6,853 nucleotides of DNA from CAZDYI01 sp964509765 (GTDB lineage Bacteria; Pseudomonadota; Gammaproteobacteria; Tethybacterales; Tethybacteraceae): positions 1-6,853 of the forward strand of contig CAZDYI010000106.1 in the NCBI GenBank assembly GCA_964509765.1. The letters are read 5' to 3'. How positions within the stretch are numbered: the stretch's first letter is position 1; every line of letters begins with the position of its first letter. Below the pieces are notes generated by a model. That model saw only the letters and a list, made by a program, of their open reading frames with translations, was not told the origin of the DNA and made no database searches. The translations under genes were made by a program, and so were the position numbers. Below, one piece after another: positions 1-6,853 of the stretch.

Positions 1-561
1 CAGGTTCGGCAGCAGGTGCGAGAACACGATGCGCATGTCGGACGCGCCGATCGCGCGCGCGCCCTGGACGTACTCGCCCTCGCAGATCACCAGCGAGGGC
101 CCGCGCAGCAGGCGCGCGAAGATCGGGACGTAGACGATCGCTATCGCGATCGAGGCGCTCAGCGCGTTGGGGCCGAGCACCGCGATGATCCCGATCGCGA
201 GCAGGATGATCGGGAAGGCGAACAGCACGTCCATCACCCGCATGACCACCCGGTCGAACCAGCCGCGGTAGAAGGCCGCGAGCATCCCGAGCGAGCCGCC
301 GACGGCCAGCGCGAGGACCACGGCGATCCCGCAGGTGACCAGCGAGGTGCGGTAGCCGAACAGGATGCGCGCGAGAACGTCGCGGCCGAGCTGGTCTGTG
401 CCCAGCAGGTACCCGGCCGACGGGCCCTGCATGCGCGACGCGATCACCTGCTCGATCGGGTCGCGCGCGACGACCGGCGCGAGGACCGCAAGCAGGACCT
501 GCATCGCGACGAACGCCAGCGCGAAGGCCAGCAGCCTGTCCTCCCTGACGGCCTTGATCAC
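1..561 (-). CDS. dppC: Peptide ABC transporter permease, DppC/OppC type (3' end cut by window)
   Basis: This is the second transmembrane subunit of a peptide-type ABC importer in the inner membrane. 187 codons are visible, read from GTG at 561-559 to the left edge; about 80-110 residues should lie outside. The N-terminus has one hydrophobic segment (about residues 10-32). The family signature GYLLGTDQLGRD follows at 50-61, where relatives read HLLGTDxLGRD. Further hydrophobic segments lie at about 73-97, 112-130 and 134-149. The ATPase-coupling EAA loop begins at about 163 (EYVQGARAIGASDMRI, ending HLLPN). It has Gln-Gly where most relatives have Ala-Ala or Arg-Ala, a mild variation. The GTG start overlaps the dppB stop as GTGA (558-561), so translation is probably coupled and no separate Shine-Dalgarno site is obvious. 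The family call is secure; the transported ligand is not shown by this gene. Confidence 0.93.
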   Translation of the reverse strand, partial: MIKAVREDRLLAFALAFVAMQVLLAVLAPVVARDPIEQVIASRMQGPSAGYLLGTDQLGRDVLARILFGYRTSLVTCGIAVVLALAVGGSLGMLAAFYRGWFDRVVMRVMDVLFAFPIILLAIGIIAVLGPNALSASIAIAIVYVPIFARLLRGPSLVICEGEYVQGARAIGASDMRIVFSHLLPNL

Positions 562-1523
562 CGCTGCGTCACCCGCGGGTCGATTGCCGCATAGAGGATG
601 TCGACGAGGAAGTTGACCAGGACGAAGGTCAGAGTCAGCACTAGGATCGAGCTCTGCACAAGCGGATAGTTGCGCTCGGAGATCGCCCCGAGCACCAGCT
701 GGCCGAGGCCGGGGATCGCGAAGACCTGCTCGACGACGATTGCCCCGCCGAGCATGTAGCCGGTCGCCACGCCGACCGACGTGATGTAGGGGATCAGCGC
801 GTTGCGGAGCGCATGCAGATACACCACCCTGAATCGCCCCGCCCCCTTGGACTTGGCCGTGCGGACGTAGTCCTGACCGAGCGCGTCGAGCATCGCCGAG
901 CGCACGAGCCGCGACAGGTTCGCGAGCATCGGCAGCGACAGGGCGAACACCGGAAGGACCATGCGCTGGAGGTTGCCGAGCGGGTCCTCGCCGAACGGGA
1001 CGTAGCCGAGCATCGAGGCGCCCGGAAACAGACGCGCTACCAAAAAGATCGAGACGATGCCAAGCCAGAACGACGGGATAGTCAGCCCCGCGATCGCCCC
1101 GACGCGGACCAGGACCTCCGTGCCCTTGCCGCGGGCCTGCGCCATGAAGCAGCCGATCGGCACGGCCAGGCCCGCACCGACGAGGACCGACAGGAACGTG
1201 AGCTCGAGCGTAGGCCAGATGTTCGCGCCGATCTCCTGCGCGACCGGGCGGCCGGTCCAGATCGAGGTCCCCAGGTCGCCGCGGAACAGCCCGCCGACCC
1301 AGTCGAGGTACTGGACCAGGACAGGCTTGTCGAGCCCGATCCGGCGCTCGAGCTCGGCGATGCGCTCGGGCGTGATCTCGGTGTTCGCCCCGAGCATCAC
1401 CGCGACGGCGTCGCCGGGGATAAGGCGGATCATCAGAAAGACGATCACCGACACGCCGAACAGGACGACGGCGAGGTCGACCAGTCGGCCCGCAAGGTAG
1501 CGGGCCGGAAGTATCCGGCTCAT
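558..1523 (-). CDS. dppB: Peptide ABC transporter permease, DppB/OppB type
   Basis: This 321-residue inner-membrane subunit pairs with the DppC-type protein to form the translocation path. The N-terminal helix (about 15-35) and the segment after it, RLIPGDAV at 33-40, are typical of the family. A periplasmic stretch follows, with an ITPERIAELERRIGLDKP region at 50-67 and LFRGDLGTSIWTGRPV at 79-94. Hydrophobic segments occur at about 106-127, 141-163, 188-203, 247-266 and 292-313. The EAA loop for contact with the ATPases is at 218-245 (QDYVRTAKSKGAG, then LRNALIP). VEQVFAIPGLGQL (264-276) and the C-terminal AAIDPRV (312-318) are family hallmarks. The length is normal. The ATG at 1523-1521 fits the family N-terminus, but no Shine-Dalgarno sequence is visible. 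A GC hairpin (1531-1551) ends 7 nt before the ATG. The gene lies 49 bp downstream of the binding-protein gene and overlaps dppC by 4 bp. Confidence 0.96.
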   Translation of the reverse strand: MSRILPARYLAGRLVDLAVVLFGVSVIVFLMIRLIPGDAVAVMLGANTEITPERIAELERRIGLDKPVLVQYLDWVGGLFRGDLGTSIWTGRPVAQEIGANIWPTLELTFLSVLVGAGLAVPIGCFMAQARGKGTEVLVRVGAIAGLTIPSFWLGIVSIFLVARLFPGASMLGYVPFGEDPLGNLQRMVLPVFALSLPMLANLSRLVRSAMLDALGQDYVRTAKSKGAGRFRVVYLHALRNALIPYITSVGVATGYMLGGAIVVEQVFAIPGLGQLVLGAISERNYPLVQSSILVLTLTFVLVNFLVDILYAAIDPRVTQR

Positions 1524-1530
1524 TGTCTTG

Positions 1531-1551
1531 CGGCGCGCCCGAGGCGCGCCG
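1531..1551 (-). repeat. Intercistronic GC hairpin between binding-protein and permease genes
   Basis: The sequence shows a perfect 9-bp inverted repeat, CGGCGCGCC (1531-1539) and GGCGCGCCG (1543-1551), with a 3-nt loop. Each arm contains the self-complementary octamer GGCGCGCC, so the site is also two octamers repeated at an 11-bp period, about one helical turn. On the minus-strand transcript it lies after the binding-protein stop codon (TAG, 1575-1573) and ends 7 nt before the dppB ATG. No U-tract follows, so it is not a standard intrinsic terminator. Stem-loops at this junction in other importer operons protect the upstream message and let the binding protein be made in excess. A role here is inferred by that analogy. 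Confidence 0.7.
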
Positions 1552-1572
1552 GGTGCGCGGGGGGCGGCTGCG

Positions 1573-3069
1573 CTACTCGCTCACCGAGACCGACTTCAGG
1601 CTCGACAGGCGCCGGTTCGGGTTGATCTCGAATCCGGACACCCCGCTTCCGACCGCGGTCGACAGCGCGCCGTAGGCGATGTGCACGATCGGGCCCTCGC
1701 AGGCGAGCTTTTTCTGCGCCGCGTCGTAGGCGCGCTTGCGGTCCGCGGCGCCCGTCGAGGTGCGGCCCTCGTCGAGCCAGCCGTTGACCTCCGCGTCGTC
1801 GTACTTGAACACGTTGGTCGACCCGCCGCCGTAGAAGGTGCGGTAGAAGTAGCCGTCCGGGTCCGGGTTGCCGCCGTTGGCCGATACGAACAGGTCGAAG
1901 TCGGAGTTGCGCCAGTCCTGGACGAAGTCGCCGATCTCCTTGTTGACTAGCTCGATCTCGAAGCCGGCCGCAGCAAGCTGCTGCTGGACGACCTGGGCGA
2001 TGTCCTTTGCGTCCTGGCGCGGAAGCACGAGCAGCTCGGCCTTGACCGGCGTGGACACGCCGGCCTCTGCGAGCAGCGCCGCGGCCCCGGCCGCGTCGCC
2101 CGCGTAGCAGTCGAACGAGGAGGGGTCGAGCGCCCAGTTGCGCAGCGCCGGGCTGAGCGGGCCCGCCGGGACTCCGTTGCCGAAGAGCGCCGCGGCGATG
2201 ACCTCGTCGCGGTTGACCGCCATGTTCAGCGCGCGGCGCACCTCGGGCCTGTCGAACGGCGCGCGCGTGGTGTTGATCCCGATGAGCGTGTAGGACAGGT
2301 CGCGGGTCTCGTGCATGGTCACGCCGGTGGCCGACTGGAGCTGGAGCGCGGTCGCGGGGTCCACGCCGGGCAGCAGGTCGTACTGGCCCGAGGTCAGGCC
2401 GACCTGCCGGGTGGCGGCCTCGGGGACGATGTTGAACCTGACGCCCTCGACCCTGGGCAGTCCGCTCTCGCGGTAGCCGTCGAAGGCCTCGAGGTCGATG
2501 TGGGCGTTCGGGACCCAGTCGGCGAACTTGAACGGGCCGGTGCCGACGGGCACCTGCTGCAGCGAGTCCTTGTCGGACTCCATCTCGGCCGGGACGATCG
2601 CGATGCCGGCGAGCGCGGTCAGGATCGGGGCGAACGGCGCGTCGAGCGAAAGGGCGATCGTCGAGTCGTCGACCACCCTGATGTTTGTGATCGGCGTGAT
2701 CCGGCTCGCGAGCGGCGAGGCCATCTCCTCGTCGAGCACCCTGCGGAGCGAGGCCGCGACGTCGTCTGCGGTCATCGCCGAGCCGTCGTGGAAGGTCACG
2801 CCCTGGTGCAGGCTGAAGGTGTAGGTCAGGCCGTCCGAGGAGATGTCCCAGGACCGCGCGAGACCCGGCTGGACCGAGAGGTCCTCGTCGATCGCCGTCA
2901 GGCCCTCGTAGACCGTGTCGCCGATGACGAGCACCGAGGCGAAGGCAGTTACCAGGTGCGGGTCCAGGCCCGCGGGCGACGAGTCGACCGCGACGTCCAG
3001 GGTTGCGGCCTGGGCGCCGAACAGGCAGGTTGCCGTCAGGAAGGCGGCGCCGAGAGTCTTCTTTTGCAT
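1573..3069 (-). CDS. Periplasmic solute-binding protein of a peptide-type ABC transporter (SBP_bac_5 family)
   Basis: This extracytoplasmic receptor captures the ligand and delivers it to the DppB/DppC-type permeases. The predicted precursor is 498 residues. Residues 1-21 form a Sec signal peptide: Lys-Lys at 3-4, a hydrophobic core, and cleavage after AQA before ATLDVAVDS. A Cys at 15 sits in TATC, a poor lipobox, so a soluble periplasmic protein is favoured. Family motifs appear in order: YEGLTAIDEDLSVQPGLARSW (54-74, shown in part), DGLTYTFSLHQGVTFHDGS (79-97), GTGPFKF (176-182), INTTRAPFDRPEVRRALN (265-282) and NPDPDGYFYR (401-410). An in-frame ATG lies 27 codons upstream (3150), but that extension reads through the structured leader and lacks family similarity. 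The ATG at 3069-3067 is preferred, with AGGGG 7 nt upstream (3077-3081). A cell-wall peptide or muropeptide ligand is inferred from anmK nearby; a dipeptide, oligopeptide or other ligand remains possible. Confidence 0.95.
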   Translation of the reverse strand: MQKKTLGAAFLTATCLFGAQAATLDVAVDSSPAGLDPHLVTAFASVLVIGDTVYEGLTAIDEDLSVQPGLARSWDISSDGLTYTFSLHQGVTFHDGSAMTADDVAASLRRVLDEEMASPLASRITPITNIRVVDDSTIALSLDAPFAPILTALAGIAIVPAEMESDKDSLQQVPVGTGPFKFADWVPNAHIDLEAFDGYRESGLPRVEGVRFNIVPEAATRQVGLTSGQYDLLPGVDPATALQLQSATGVTMHETRDLSYTLIGINTTRAPFDRPEVRRALNMAVNRDEVIAAALFGNGVPAGPLSPALRNWALDPSSFDCYAGDAAGAAALLAEAGVSTPVKAELLVLPRQDAKDIAQVVQQQLAAAGFEIELVNKEIGDFVQDWRNSDFDLFVSANGGNPDPDGYFYRTFYGGGSTNVFKYDDAEVNGWLDEGRTSTGAADRKRAYDAAQKKLACEGPIVHIAYGALSTAVGSGVSGFEINPNRRLSSLKSVSVSE

Positions 3070-3092
3070 TTTTTTGCCCCTGTTGTTCCCTG

Positions 3093-3138
3093 CCCGGACG
3101 GGAAGAGCGGGGGAGCGGCTCCCGCAGCTGCGTCCGGG
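3093..3138 (-). promoter_or_regulatory. Structured 5' leader of the binding-protein gene
   Basis: Two perfectly complementary 8-mers, CCCGGACG (3093-3100) and CGTCCGGG (3131-3138), enclose a smaller hairpin with arms GGGAG (3111-3115) and CTCCC (3119-3123). An alternative inner pairing is GCGGG (3107-3111) with CCCGC (3121-3125). If transcription starts near 3142, as the extended -10 suggests, almost the whole leader folds. The fold ends about 11 nt before the AGGGG ribosome-binding sequence. No U-tract or recognisable riboswitch class is seen. It may affect mRNA stability or translation; the function is unknown. Confidence 0.5.
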
Positions 3139-3148
3139 ACTGAAATCC

Positions 3149-3177
3149 ATTCTAGCAAAGCGCCCTGCTGCTGTTTC
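3149..3177 (-). promoter_or_regulatory. Putative sigma70-type promoter for the leftward binding-protein/permease operon
   Basis: Read on the minus strand, TGCTAGAAT (3157-3149) is an extended -10: TGn followed by TAGAAT, which matches TATAAT in five of six positions. Seventeen bases upstream is GAAACA (3177-3172), matching TTGACA in three of six, all in the downstream half. A weak -35 paired with an extended -10 is a normal arrangement. Transcription would begin near 3142, giving a leader of about 70 nt. The call rests on motif reading only. Confidence 0.5.
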
Positions 3178-3184
3178 CTAGAAT
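3149..3184. promoter_or_regulatory. 7-bp inverted repeat in the divergent control region (candidate operator or paired -10 boxes)
   Basis: ATTCTAG (3149-3155) and CTAGAAT (3178-3184) are perfect inverted repeats separated by 22 bp, with half-site centres 29 bp apart, close to three helical turns. Each arm presents TAGAAT reading outward on its own strand. The left arm is the -10 of the putative leftward promoter. The right arm (3179-3184, plus strand) could be the -10 for dppD, giving a start near 3191 and a leader of only about a dozen bases; no convincing -35 is seen for it. CTAG is scarce in this GC-rich window, so two copies within 30 bp stand out. The repeat may instead be an operator for a regulator outside the window. 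Confidence 0.45.
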
Positions 3185-3191
3185 CAGCGCC

Positions 3192-3199
3192 GGGGAAGG
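3192..3199 (+). promoter_or_regulatory. Ribosome-binding sequence of the dppD-type gene
   Basis: GGGGAAGG lies 4 nt before the GTG at 3204, which is close spacing. It would lie 13 nt from the alternative GTG at 3213. It supports translation starting at one of these two codons and not further inside the gene. Confidence 0.5.
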
Positions 3200-3203
3200 T
3201 TAG

Positions 3204-4228
3204 GTGAAAACCGTGGACGCGCCGGGAGGGCCGGGAACGCCGGCGGCGGAAGCGGCCTCCGCCGGGCCGCCTGCCCCGCAGGGCGGGGCGCTGCTCGGGC
3301 TGAGGGACCTGAGGGTCTGCGCCGGCCAAACCCCGATAATCGAGGGGGTCACCCTCGACATCCGCGAAGGGGAGATGGTCGGGCTCGTCGGCGAGTCCGG
3401 CTCGGGGAAGTCGGTCACGGCGCTGTCGGTCATGCGCCTTCTGGCCGAGCCGCCGATGCGGATCGCGGAGGGCAGCATCCGCTTCGCGGGCCGCGAGCTC
3501 ACGGAGCTCGGCGAGGACGGCCTGCGGCGGCTGCGCGGCGAGGAGATCGCGATGATCTTCCAGGAGCCGATGACCTCGCTCAACCCGGTGTTCACCGTCG
3601 GCCAGCAGATCCGCGAGATGATCCTGCTGCACCGCGACGTCGGCAGGAAGGAGGCCGACGAGCGGGCGGGCGAGCTGCTCGGGCGCGTCGGCATACCCTC
3701 GCCGGAGACCGCCCTGCTGCGCTACCCGCACCAGCTCTCGGGCGGGCAGCGCCAGCGGGTGATGATCGCCATCGCGCTCGCCTGCGGGCCGCGGCTCCTT
3801 ATCGCCGACGAGCCGACCACGGCCCTCGACGTTACCGTGCAGGCGCAGATCCTCGACCTGATCGACCGCCTCCGGCGGGAGGCGGGGATGGCGGTGCTTT
3901 TGATCACGCACGACCTCGGCGTGGTCTCGCAGCACTGCGACCGGGTCGCGGTGATGTACCTCGGGCGGATCGTCGAGGTGGCCGAGGCCGGCGAGCTCTT
4001 CGCGAGCCCGCGCCACCGCTACACCGAGGCGCTGATGAAGACCGTGCCGTCGGCCAACGAGCCCGGGGCGCGCCTGCCGGCGATCGGCGGGACGGTTCCC
4101 GAGCCCGCGAGCCGGCCGCCCGGCTGCGCCTTCCACCCGCGGTGCCATGCCGCCACCGAACGGTGCTCGCGCGAGGCGCCGCCGCTCGAGGGCGGCGAGC
4201 ACAGGACCGCCTGCTGGAACCCCGCGCA

Positions 4229-4232
<4 letters not shown>
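3204..4232 (+). CDS. dppD: Peptide ABC transporter ATP-binding protein, DppD/OppD type
   Basis: This is one of two ATPases that power the importer from the cytoplasmic face; 342 residues. The nucleotide-binding machinery is complete: Walker A GESGSGKS (63-70), Q-loop Gln120 in IFQEPMTSLNP, signature LSGGQRQR (178-185), Walker B with catalytic Glu203 (LLIADEPTTALD), and switch His236 in ITHDLG. The C-terminal oligopeptide-transporter region carries PRHRYTEAL (269-277) and four cysteines (308, 314, 321, 337) spaced C-x5-C-x6-C-x15-C. Such cysteines are conserved in OppD/DppD-type ATPases and have been linked to an Fe-S cluster in recent structures, as I recall. The start is GTG at 3204, or GTG at 3213. 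Either leaves an Ala/Pro/Gly-rich N-terminal tail of 26-29 residues before the usual LLGLRDL beginning, which is odd. The gene heads the rightward arm, and its stop overlaps the dppF start. Confidence 0.95.
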
Positions 4233-5163
<931 letters not shown>

Positions 5164-5185
<22 letters not shown>

Positions 5186-6180
5186 CGGAGGGCGCATTCG
5201 CGCCCGTCAAGGCAGCGCTCGGTTCCGGCGCGGTCCCGGGGGCGGCGCTGGGCGCGGTCTGCGCGGACGGCGAGCGGGCGGTCCTGTTCGGCGGGCAGGC
5301 GCAGCTCGTTCCCGAGCCCGTTCCGCTTGCCGAGGATACTTGGTTCGACCTGGCGTCGCTGACCAAGGTCATGTTCACCACCGTCCAGGCGCTCGAGGAG
5401 GCCGAGCGCGGGAACATCGACCTGGACGCGCCGCTGACCTCGCTGCTGCCCGACTTCCGCCAATACGACGCCGGGTGCTGGGAGCGGAAGGTGACCTTCC
5501 GCGAGTGCCTCGGCCACCGGACCCCGTTCCCCGCGGTCGAGCCGCTGTACACCTACGGGCAGGACCGCAACACCCTGCGGGCGTTCGTCCTGCAGAGGGA
5601 GTGGCGCCGCGGGCCCTGCGTCTACTCCGACATCAACTTCATCCTTCTCGGCCTTGCGCTCGAGCGTCTGCGCGGGAAGGAGGTCGCGGAGATGGACCCG
5701 GGCTTCGGGCTGAGCTTCGCCCCTCCCGCGGGCGAGTGCGCCGCGACCGAGGACTGCACCTGGCGCGGCAGGGTCGTGCGAGGAGAGGTGCACGACGAGA
5801 ACGCATTCGCCCTCGGCGGCTCCGGGCACGCCGGGCTGTTCGGGCGGATCGGAAGCGTTCTCGACTTCGCGCAAGGGCTGCTTACTGGAGAGGGCTTCGC
5901 AGAGCGGACCGTCGCGCTCATGCGCGAGCCTGTTAGCGACACCCGCACCCACGGCTGGGAGCGCGCCCGCGAGGGCTGGTCCGGCGGCGACAGCTGTAAC
6001 GGATCGGTGATCGGGCACACCGGGTTCACCGGCACCGGGCTCTGGATCGACTTTGAGCGCGGGCTGGCATGGACGCTGCTGACGAACAGGGTGCACCCCT
6101 CGCGCCACGCGGACAGCGGCATCGCAGAGCTGCGGCGCGCGGTCGGCGACGCCTTCTGCGCAGGCGAAGGACAGGCCTGA
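5164..6180 (+). CDS. Cytoplasmic beta-lactamase-fold serine hydrolase, candidate MurNAc-L-Ala amidase (AmiE/YbbE-like)
   Basis: This 338-residue protein belongs to the class C beta-lactamase/CubicO serine hydrolase family. Visible motifs are the nucleophile SLTK (Ser65, Lys68), a YSD variant of the usual YxN motif (Tyr154-Ser-Asp156), and HTG (285-287) in place of KTG. The block WRGRVVRGEVHDENAFALGG (200-219) followed by GHAGLF resembles the group containing Bacillus subtilis YbbE (AmiE), reported to cut stem peptides from MurNAc. No signal peptide or membrane segment is present, so it should act in the cytoplasm. The stretch between about 167 and 195 looks shorter than in typical relatives, with no clear PLGM segment. 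The ATG at 5164 lies 22 bp inside dppF, with GGAG at 5149-5152 upstream. The frame is open back to 4147, but that part is a shadow of dppD/dppF. Its position before anmK supports removal of peptide from (anhydro)MurNAc. An esterase or D-aminopeptidase activity is possible. Confidence 0.9.
6166..6171 (+). promoter_or_regulatory. Strong ribosome-binding sequence of anmK inside the hydrolase gene
   Basis: GAAGGA lies 8 nt before the ATG at 6180 and fixes that start. It sits within the last codons of the hydrolase gene, so anmK can both load ribosomes itself and be coupled to the gene before it. It is the clearest Shine-Dalgarno sequence in the window. Confidence 0.7.
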
Positions 6181-6853
6181 TGGAGCCGCGGTGGTTCGCC
6201 GGCCTGATGACCGGCACGGTCCTCGACGGGCACATCGACGTTGCGCTGCTGCGAACTGACGGCGAGCGGATCGAGGAGTTCGGCCCCTACGACCTCGTCC
6301 CCTACCCGCAGGAGATCCGCGGCCTGCTCGAGGAGGCCGTCGATGCCGCGCGCAAGTGGAACTTCGACGGACCGGATCCCGCAGTGTTCGCCCGAGCGGA
6401 AAAGGAGCTCACTGTTGCGCAGGCCGACGCGGTTGCGCAGCTTGCGGGCAAGGCGGACCTGGACCTCGGGGAGATGATCGCGGCCGTCGGCTTCCACGGC
6501 CAGACCGTGCTGCACCGCGCTCCCACAGAGGAGGAAAAGGGGCGGACCCGCCAGCTCGGCGACGGGCAGCTGATGGCGGACCGGCTCGGTGTGCCCGTCG
6601 TCTTCGACCTGCGGAGCGCAGACGTCGAGGCGGGCGGACAGGGAGCGCCGCTGTGCGCGACCTACCACGCAGAGCTGCTGGAGCGGATCGGTGCGGGCCC
6701 CGAGGCGGCCGTCCTGAACCTCGGCGGCGTGGCCAACCTGAGCTGGAGGGGAGCCGACGGCAGGCTCGTCGCCTTCGACACGGGCCCTGCCAACGCGCCG
6801 ATCAACGACTGGGTGAAGTCGCTTGGGCTCGGAGAGATGGATCGCGGCGGCGA
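6180..6853 (+). CDS. anmK: Anhydro-N-acetylmuramic acid kinase AnmK (3' end cut by window)
   Basis: AnmK opens the 1,6-anhydro ring of anhydroMurNAc and phosphorylates it with ATP, giving MurNAc-6-phosphate, normally passed to the MurQ etherase. 224 codons are visible; about 140 residues should lie beyond the edge. Motifs in order are GLMTGTVLDGHIDVAL (8-23) in the phosphate-binding region, FHGQTVLH (105-112), QLGDGQ (125-130), FDLRSADVEAGGQGAPL (142-158), NLGGVANL (180-187), FDTGPANAPINDW (199-211) and MDRGG (220-224). Asp200 in FDTGPAN matches, by motif, the catalytic Asp reported for the Pseudomonas aeruginosa enzyme (Asp182 as I recall). The first motif differs from the common SGTSLDGVD form and resembles alphaproteobacterial AnmK as I remember it. 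The ATG shares one base with the hydrolase stop (TGATG). The enzyme is cytoplasmic. Its presence is the main clue that the neighbouring importer serves cell-wall recycling. Confidence 0.96.
   Translation, partial: MEPRWFAGLMTGTVLDGHIDVALLRTDGERIEEFGPYDLVPYPQEIRGLLEEAVDAARKWNFDGPDPAVFARAEKELTVAQADAVAQLAGKADLDLGEMIAAVGFHGQTVLHRAPTEEEKGRTRQLGDGQLMADRLGVPVVFDLRSADVEAGGQGAPLCATYHAELLERIGAGPEAAVLNLGGVANLSWRGADGRLVAFDTGPANAPINDWVKSLGLGEMDRGG

Noticed and set aside
16..594. Long plus-strand open frame over the dppC-type gene
   Set aside because: It lies antisense to a clear permease and is a low-complexity Arg/Asp/Glu/His/Gln composition, as expected from the complement of a GC-rich gene. No domain or motif is visible.
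1531..1551. Intrinsic terminator between the binding-protein and permease genes
   Set aside because: The hairpin is not followed by a U-tract on either strand, and the permease downstream on the same strand appears to depend on read-through.
813..1625. Plus-strand open frame of 270 codons over the dppB-type gene
   Set aside because: It is antisense to a complete, motif-rich permease, has shadow-type composition (RADE-rich), and runs across the intergenic hairpin.
3013..3027. Lipoprotein cleavage site at the TATC in the binding-protein signal peptide
   Set aside because: The positions before the Cys (Thr-Ala-Thr) do not fit the [LVI]-[ASTVI]-[GAS]-C lipobox, whereas AQA six residues later is a good signal peptidase I site.
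3070..3150. 27-codon upstream extension of the binding protein to an ATG at 3150
   Set aside because: It would place a non-hydrophobic stretch before the signal peptide, reads through the leader hairpin, and starts at the putative -10 element, upstream of the expected transcription start.
3154..3184. Full sigma70 promoter for the rightward arm
   Set aside because: The TAGAAT at 3179-3184 is credible, but no -35-like hexamer is found at 16-18 bp spacing (CAAAGC at 17), so a complete promoter is not claimed.
2311..3207. Plus-strand open frame of 298 codons over the binding-protein gene
   Set aside because: It is antisense to the binding protein and crosses the divergent control region; no recognisable family.

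Overview
This is a GC-rich stretch (roughly 70% by eye) from what is probably a Gram-negative bacterium. The solute-binding protein has a plain Sec signal peptide instead of a lipobox, and the kinase at the right end is AnmK, an enzyme of Gram-negative anhydromuropeptide recycling. The AnmK sequence (TGTVLDGHID at the phosphate-loop region, FDTGPANAPIND further on) resembles alphaproteobacterial, Rhizobiales-type AnmK as I remember it. That placement is an inference, not a search result.

The window is almost fully coding and consists of two divergent gene sets around a 134-bp intergenic region (3070-3203). Leftward (minus strand), in order of transcription: a periplasmic family-5 solute-binding protein (1573-3069), a DppB/OppB-type permease (558-1523) and a DppC/OppC-type permease that runs off the left edge (1-561). 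Rightward (plus strand): a DppD-type ATPase (3204-4232), a DppF-type ATPase (4229-5185), a cytoplasmic beta-lactamase-fold serine hydrolase (5164-6180) and AnmK (6180-6853, cut by the right edge). Junctions inside both arms are tight: GTGA overlaps at dppB/dppC and dppD/dppF, a 22-bp overlap at dppF/hydrolase and a TGATG junction at hydrolase/anmK. Only the binding-protein/permease junction has a gap (49 bp), and it contains a perfect GC hairpin.

The working reading is one uptake-and-catabolism module. A five-component peptide ABC importer brings in a peptide-containing ligand. A cytoplasmic hydrolase related to the YbbE/AmiE-type N-acetylmuramoyl-L-alanine amidases would remove the stem peptide. 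AnmK then converts 1,6-anhydroMurNAc to MurNAc-6-phosphate. This suggests the transporter carries muropeptides or cell-wall peptides instead of general dipeptides; that specificity is inferred from context. The most notable non-coding signals are a 7-bp inverted repeat (3149-3184) that places a TAGAAT hexamer facing outward on each strand, a structured leader before the binding-protein gene (3093-3138), and the hairpin just upstream of dppB (1531-1551).
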